From Diphasiastrum complanatum (Eukaryota > Streptophyta > Lycopodiopsida > Lycopodiales > Lycopodiaceae), in contig CM055094.1 in assembly GCA_029204225.1 (NCBI GenBank), positions 9,839,234 to 9,903,233 on the forward strand: a stretch of 64,000 bases of DNA, read 5' to 3'. Each line of letters starts with the position of its first letter. Within the stretch, counting starts at the first letter, position 1. The notes beneath the pieces are model-generated. The model made no database searches. It worked only from the letters and a program-made list of their open reading frames with translations, and was not told the DNA's origin. Below, in pieces: positions 59,647 through 64,000 of this stretch. Position numbers and translations under genes: made by a program.

Positions 59647-60176
59647 TGTTAGAATCCCCATCGTCATGCTGGTCATTGCTAAAGCACAAACAAGTGACAA
59701 ACGTTATGTTACCATTCAACCATAGAGGTACTGCCACCTCACCCTCGTACATTGGAGCTACAGACCACCATCAAGCAAGCTCGGATCTCATGTAAGCCAT
59801 GGTGTCCCATACCACCATGCCTTACCCTCGACCCTCGCCTACCTACATCCTAAGGCCTAGATACTTGTCCTGACCTGACCACTAGTGGAAGAGCTCTTCA
59901 TATTCCAGGAGAGAATGAATGCCCAGCTCATGGAGATCCACCTCTATATACATATTCCAGGTGGGTCATCTCCGTCCATAGGAGCCAGGCATGACCAACG
60001 ACACGTGACAGTTGTGCACACTTACGCGAGTATGGCCATATAAACGAGTTACCACACACCAATAAGACATTGACAGGTGGCACCTAAAAGACCTATAGCT
60101 CCAAATCAGTGTTCCGTCCCATAACTGAGATCGTCACCTCAAGTTTCATGTTCCGTGCCCTTATGTGTACGTAACA
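59647..60176 (-). repeat. 5' LTR of gypsy B
   Basis: 530 bp, TGTTAGAATCCCC to GTACGTAACA, with TGTTA/TAACA inverted ends. The second part matches 51596-51921. Confidence 0.85.
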
Positions 60177-60179
60177 TGA

Positions 60180-60430
60180 ATACTAATTGTGAATGTTGAT
60201 GTGAATTGTGAATATTGAGAAACAAATATTATGAGGTATTGATTGTGAATATTGAGAAAATTGTGAATAATGATCGTGAATATTGTGAATAGTGATCTTG
60301 AACATTGTGAATACTGATGTGAAATTGTGAATATTGAGAAATAAATATTATGAAATAGTGATCGTGAATATTGAGAATTGTAGTTGAAATATTCTAAATT
60401 TTAAATATTTTGAATAGGATCGGGAAAATT
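60180..60430 (+). repeat. GTGAATATTG-rich tandem repeat with a ~118-bp duplication
   Basis: Many copies of GTGAATATTG and variants. The longer phrase TTGTGAATATTGAGAAA(C/T)AAATATTATGA occurs at about 60206 and 60325. Non-coding. Confidence 0.7.
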
Positions 60431-60899
60431 GATCGCGCATATTGATCTTGAATATTCTTAAATATCAAAATACTTTAAAAGCTAATCATGATTATTATAG
60501 GCTTTTTAGAACACAAATTATGAATGTTAAAATGTGATTATTCAAAATAAAAATTGCGCTTGCTAATCTTGATTACTTTATGCTAAAATTGTTTTGTAGA
60601 TTTGAATGAAGACAATGATTTGACAAGTGACGACAAGAAATTTTTTGCGCAAACAATAAAAACTTAAATAGGTCTTTTTCCTCGACAAGTTCAAAGATTT
60701 TTTCAAAAGATACGATGAAAATAACAAATTGACTTTGGTACAATCTAAAGCCTCCCACCAAATGATTGATAATAGTCCATGGAACACATCCATTTCGAGA
60801 TCAAGCAATTCAAGTATACGAGCGTCCCAACACCAGAGGTGGTTTATTTGTGGGTCAAATTTGGGCGAAGTATGGGAATTGGAACAGTTTAACTACATA

Positions 60900-61620
60900 A
60901 GAAAAATATTTGAAATTTGATGACTAATGAAAGCGACGATCACACAATCACACTCTCTATTGACAAAAATTATCTTCACAAATATATAGACTTGGTTGTA
61001 ATGATGCATCAACTCGGCCCTCCAACATTTTTTTATCACACTTTCATGCGCTGGCCAACATTAATGAAAACCCTTGAAAACTTGAAGTGTCAAAATTTCG
61101 AAACAGAATTTGCCTACTTCAGACGACTTGTAAGAATTGATCCAGTAACATGCGTCCGATACTACAATTCCAAAATTCAGGCTCTTTGAAGACTTCTAAC
61201 AACAGAAAATTCCATTCTCGGTTAAGTACACGACTACTTCTTTGTGATCGAGTTTCAAAATTGTGGAAGCCAACACAATGATGGTGTAATACGGACTACA
61301 AATGTGCCAGTTTTTGGACAAAATCAAGATCACGAAATAGAATACTTTTTGGACAAATACATATGTACAGACAACAACATGCTACAACATGATTGTAATA
61401 CAATACAAACTCATAGAAATAAAAAATCGTGCAATAAAAAAAACAGAACCAAGTGCAGGTTTCACTTCCAAAACCACCCATGATAAAAACAAAAATATTG
61501 CGTCCATTTGATGGGAATATAAATATAGAAAAAAAACATAAAATAAAACAAGAAATGCAAATACTACATGACACAACTGCTTGGAAGCTCACTGTTCCCG
61601 ACATTAACCATTATGTAAGC
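60900..61620 (+). pseudogene. Helitron Rep (HUH endonuclease-like) remnant
   Basis: 60917-61189 encodes MMHQLGPPTFFYHTFMRWPT and VRIDPVTCVRYYNSKIQAL, typical of the Helitron-like N domain. After a stop comes HDYFFVIEFQNCGSQHNDGV, where active elements have the HUH motif (GSPHIHG); here it is HND, so the metal-binding His pair is lost. Then VFGQNQDHEIEYFLDKYICT, TIQTHRNKKSCNKKNRTKCRF and MIKTKILRPFDGNINIEKKH follow the Rep order. Frame changes occur at about 61195 and 61460. Confidence 0.7.
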
Positions 61621-61689
61621 ACACACCTCATCATACACTATTTGAACACAATATCCTTGGAAAAATACCACGACGACCTGAAATCTAGC

Positions 61690-62235
61690 AACCACTTAAT
61701 GAATTTTAATATACTTTGGTTACAAGAAACACGTCAAAATCAAACAACTAGTTATTTTCCACACATATTTTAAAGCTACGATAACTTTTCATTCACTAGA
61801 AATGCAATATTTTACAAGCTGACACAAATACTCCACAAAGCAACATTCAACACCAATGACATTGAAATGCGACATTCAACAAAGGCACACGATTTCACAT
61901 GCACATAATCGCTACGTACATGCATCTAAAGACAAACATCAAATGACTATTGCAAATTCTCCACAACGTGCTACACACAATACCCACAAATGCTCCTACA
62001 ACAATAATAGGTGACTTAAACATTGATATTTAAAAGCCCAACTCGTTCATAATTTCATTGTCAACCATGGACTGCAAATACTTTTCAAAGAAGCAACCAC
62101 TCTATACAACTCCCAACTTGACCACATATGAATAAATTGCAACAACCATGAATGCCAATCTGGTTCGACTTATGCATATTGGTCTGATCACTCTCCAATA
62201 TACTTCTATTACAAAATGAAAAGCCACCAAGCAAC
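61690..62235 (+). pseudogene. AP-endonuclease-like (EEP) domain remnant
   Basis: Pieces in order: FNILWLQETRQNQTTSYF (the catalytic ..QE. motif), SFTRNAIFYK, IIATYMHLKTNI, APTTIIGDLNIDI (the GD.N motif) and STYAYWSDHSPIYFYY (the SDH motif). These are the core motifs of exonuclease-endonuclease-phosphatase nucleases as fused to Helentron Rep-helicase proteins. Several stops interrupt it. Confidence 0.65.
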
Positions 62236-62250
62236 CTTCGTTGCTCATGA

Positions 62251-62817
62251 TTGAAGAACGTACATTTGAAGTCTATGTTGTAACTCTAACTATGTTTGAC
62301 AAATATATAGGATTAAATATATGATTTATACTAATAAAACTAAATTTCAAGTATACGTGAAACCTTCAACTCAGTTTCACATTTTCTAATATCTAACATC
62401 CTTTCATCTAATATAAAAACAGTTTGTGGCTTTGAGCAACCAACTAACATAATAACCTTCTCGTGTCACAAAATCAATCACAAACTCAATAATCTCACCT
62501 ACAATCCATCGTGGATTTTGTTCTCCAATACAACATAATTATAATTAATACCAAATTGCATAACCCATAACTAAAACATAAATCCATTTTATAAACTAAA
62601 AATTACAAATCTTATCAATTTATTCTAACATTAAAATGTCTATAAAAAACTTACAATAAACCAATAATAAATTTTGAAGATACAAAACAAAGTTATCAAA
62701 ATCGTTCACATATTTCAAAACAATATATAGATTCATTACACAAAATAATTTCTCACACCAATATCTAAAATGCCTTATGCTTATCACATGGCAAGCCCTT
62801 TTTGGTATAATACCACA
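62251..62817. other. AT-rich sequence after the Helentron remnant
   Basis: No ORF or repeat noted. May include the 3' end of the Helentron, but no terminal hairpin was identified. Confidence 0.35.
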
Positions 62818-63250
62818 TCATTCTTGTTTTTTTTTGAAGTTAGGGGTTTTGGGATGATAATATGTATATATTAGTAAAGAGTGCACGTCGTTGACGGGCA
62901 ATGGACGGCCGTCGTTGACGGGTGGCCGATGTATGTGTGGTATGTACGTGAGTGCATGTGTTATCTGTGTATGTGGATTTGTGTTATGATTTGTGCTTGA
63001 TGGTGTGTGTGATTTATGTGGCCAATGGTGTGTGCATGTGTGTATGAGTGTGCATGTGCATTTCTCTGTGTATACTGAACTGCTTGGAGCCCGATTTGTT
63101 GATGCGAGCTTGTCTCGACGTGCAGCACTGGATGGAACAGAGGACATGCATGACGGAGCCCGTTGCAATACTGGACCACTTCTTGAAAATGCCAAAAAGT
63201 AAACGACCGACTTTATCAGCACACCAAGCAGGTTGTTGCAAGTATGGATA
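62818..63250 (+). repeat. Irregular GT-rich (TGTG/TATG) stretch with a short direct repeat
   Basis: CGTCGTTGACGGG occurs at 62886 and 62910, followed by about 150 bases of TGTGT/TGTATG variants up to 63070. The open frames across it on both strands are compositional; the segment LGARFVDASLSRRAALDG (63090-63140) looks coding-like but I recognise nothing. Confidence 0.5.
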
Positions 63251-64000
63251 AAGTTAGATACCAGTGATGAAAAAAAGGATTGAAGTCTCTCGGAGACACT
63301 AATCTCAATGATTCAAGATGCCCAATTCTTGGTGAGCCCTAAAATAGTGTGCAATTAAAAAATGAACACCATTCATTCGACCTTCCATCATATGAATGCA
63401 TTTTATAGCTAACAGTTCGACCAATGTTACCAAAAACAAAAAACTTGTCTTTCAAATGAGAAACGAGGTTGGATCAAAACCAAAAGATCGCATGTGTTAG
63501 GATTTCAGAGGTAGATTGTCACATCCATTCTTGGCAAGGTACTACAGGAGCAAGAGGAAAGGATGAGACATATTGATCAAGCAAACTTGTACCTCAAGAG
63601 AATAAAAAACTACAGAGTTAGGAAGAAAGAAAGAAAAAGAATCCTAGAGGTAAGAACAAAGGAAAACTTTATGTCAAATTTTCATTTCAATTTGAATGAA
63701 TAAAAAAATGTCTAGTTTTAGATATTCAACTTCTGCTATTTCCCATAGTCGTTGCAAGGATGTGATTAGCAAATATGTTCTTCAATAGAGCATGGATGCT
63801 AGACGAAGAAAAGAACTTTGGGTAAAACTTTCTATTCATGATCTATGGGTAAAATTTTGGTAATTCAAAATAAATACGAAAGCCATATAATAAATCTTAG
63901 TGTAGTTCCGCTCATCGATGATGTTTTTTTTAGCTGGATTGACAGGAGAAGGGGAGAACATATGGGGTGAGCGGAGTGCAGGTGTGCTCCCTAATGGTTA
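63251..64000. other. Non-coding end of the window
   Basis: AT-rich sequence without long frames, repeats or RNA genes that I can recognise. Confidence 0.35.

Larger units (their letters stand above)
51596..60176 (-). mobile_element. Gypsy element B (chromovirus), nested and rearranged
   Basis: 5' LTR 59647-60176 with primer-binding site, gag 57.1-58.1 kb, RT 54.3-54.8 kb, RNase H, integrase and chromodomain 51.9-53.8 kb, polypurine tract and a partial 3' LTR 51596-51921. A copia (54834 to about 57000) and an inverted gypsy fragment (53806-54322) interrupt it. Numerous stops and frameshifts. Confidence 0.8.
60570..62250 (+). mobile_element. Dead Helitron of the Helentron/Helitron2 type (Rep and AP endonuclease, no helicase)
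   Basis: The plus strand carries a Rep-like region (about 60900-61600) followed by AP-endonuclease-like sequence (about 61690-62230) with no helicase motifs between or after them. Rep plus an EEP-type endonuclease in one transposon is characteristic of Helentrons. Many stops and shifts. Neither end was identified, though 60174-60570 and 62250 onward may hold terminal sequence. Confidence 0.65.

Noticed and set aside
62818-63251. His/Thr-rich and Val/Cys-rich frames on both strands
   Set aside because: They follow from GT-rich repeat composition and contain no recognised domain.

Overview
The window looks like nuclear DNA of a land plant with a large, repeat-filled genome. The clues are plant-type introns (GT..AG with T-rich acceptors), Ty1/copia elements primed by initiator-Met tRNA, Ty3/gypsy chromoviruses with integrase chromodomains, and long CT/GA microsatellites. 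The one intact single-exon gene encodes a GH25 lysozyme, a family known from a few seed-free plants (reported in Selaginella as a horizontal acquisition) and not expected in flowering plants. My inference is therefore a fern, lycophyte or bryophyte; no species is claimed. Identities and alignments were judged by eye; nothing was computed.

Layout. 0-7.7 kb is the least disturbed part: the last three exons of an unrecognised gene (449-1054, +), the intact secreted GH25 lysozyme (2550-3491, -), then non-coding DNA with a 190-bp tandem duplication and a weak hAT-like remnant. 7.7-15.9 kb holds a truncated copia element (-) and a gag-only LTR element with long LTRs, CT tracts and repeated hairpin modules (+). 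15.9-19.7 kb is a solo LTR with a perfect 5-bp target duplication, surrounded by gene fragments that keep splice sites, among them a broken histone H3 gene with CENH3-like features.

20-38.5 kb is a stack of copia elements: a two-LTR mini-element (20.6-22.4), an element lacking the reverse transcriptase YVDD box (24.4-27.4), a tandem LTR-internal-LTR-internal-LTR array (27.4-34.5, -) carrying a solo-LTR insertion and a MITE-like insertion, and a copia (34.5-38.5, +) that has lost most of its RT. 38.5-43.6 kb is a gypsy element (-) followed by an inverted gag segment. 43.7-49.5 kb mixes tandem repeats, a two-exon gene fragment and LTR-element pieces. 49.5-60.2 kb contains two chromovirus-type gypsy elements (-), the second interrupted by a copia and by an inverted RNase H fragment. 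60.5-62.3 kb carries a dead Helitron of the Helentron/Helitron2 type (Rep-like and AP-endonuclease-like parts, no helicase). The rest is AT-rich or GT-rich DNA without recognisable genes.

No operon or multi-gene host pathway is visible. The lysozyme is the only gene that looks functional; almost everything else is decaying mobile DNA. The recurring themes are loss of pol segments (gag joined directly to integrase in three elements), deletions that end at or near LTR edges, CT tracts downstream of TATA-like boxes in several LTR families, and a gag zinc finger with unusual C-X2-C-X3-H-X4-C spacing shared by the gag-only element and a gypsy element.
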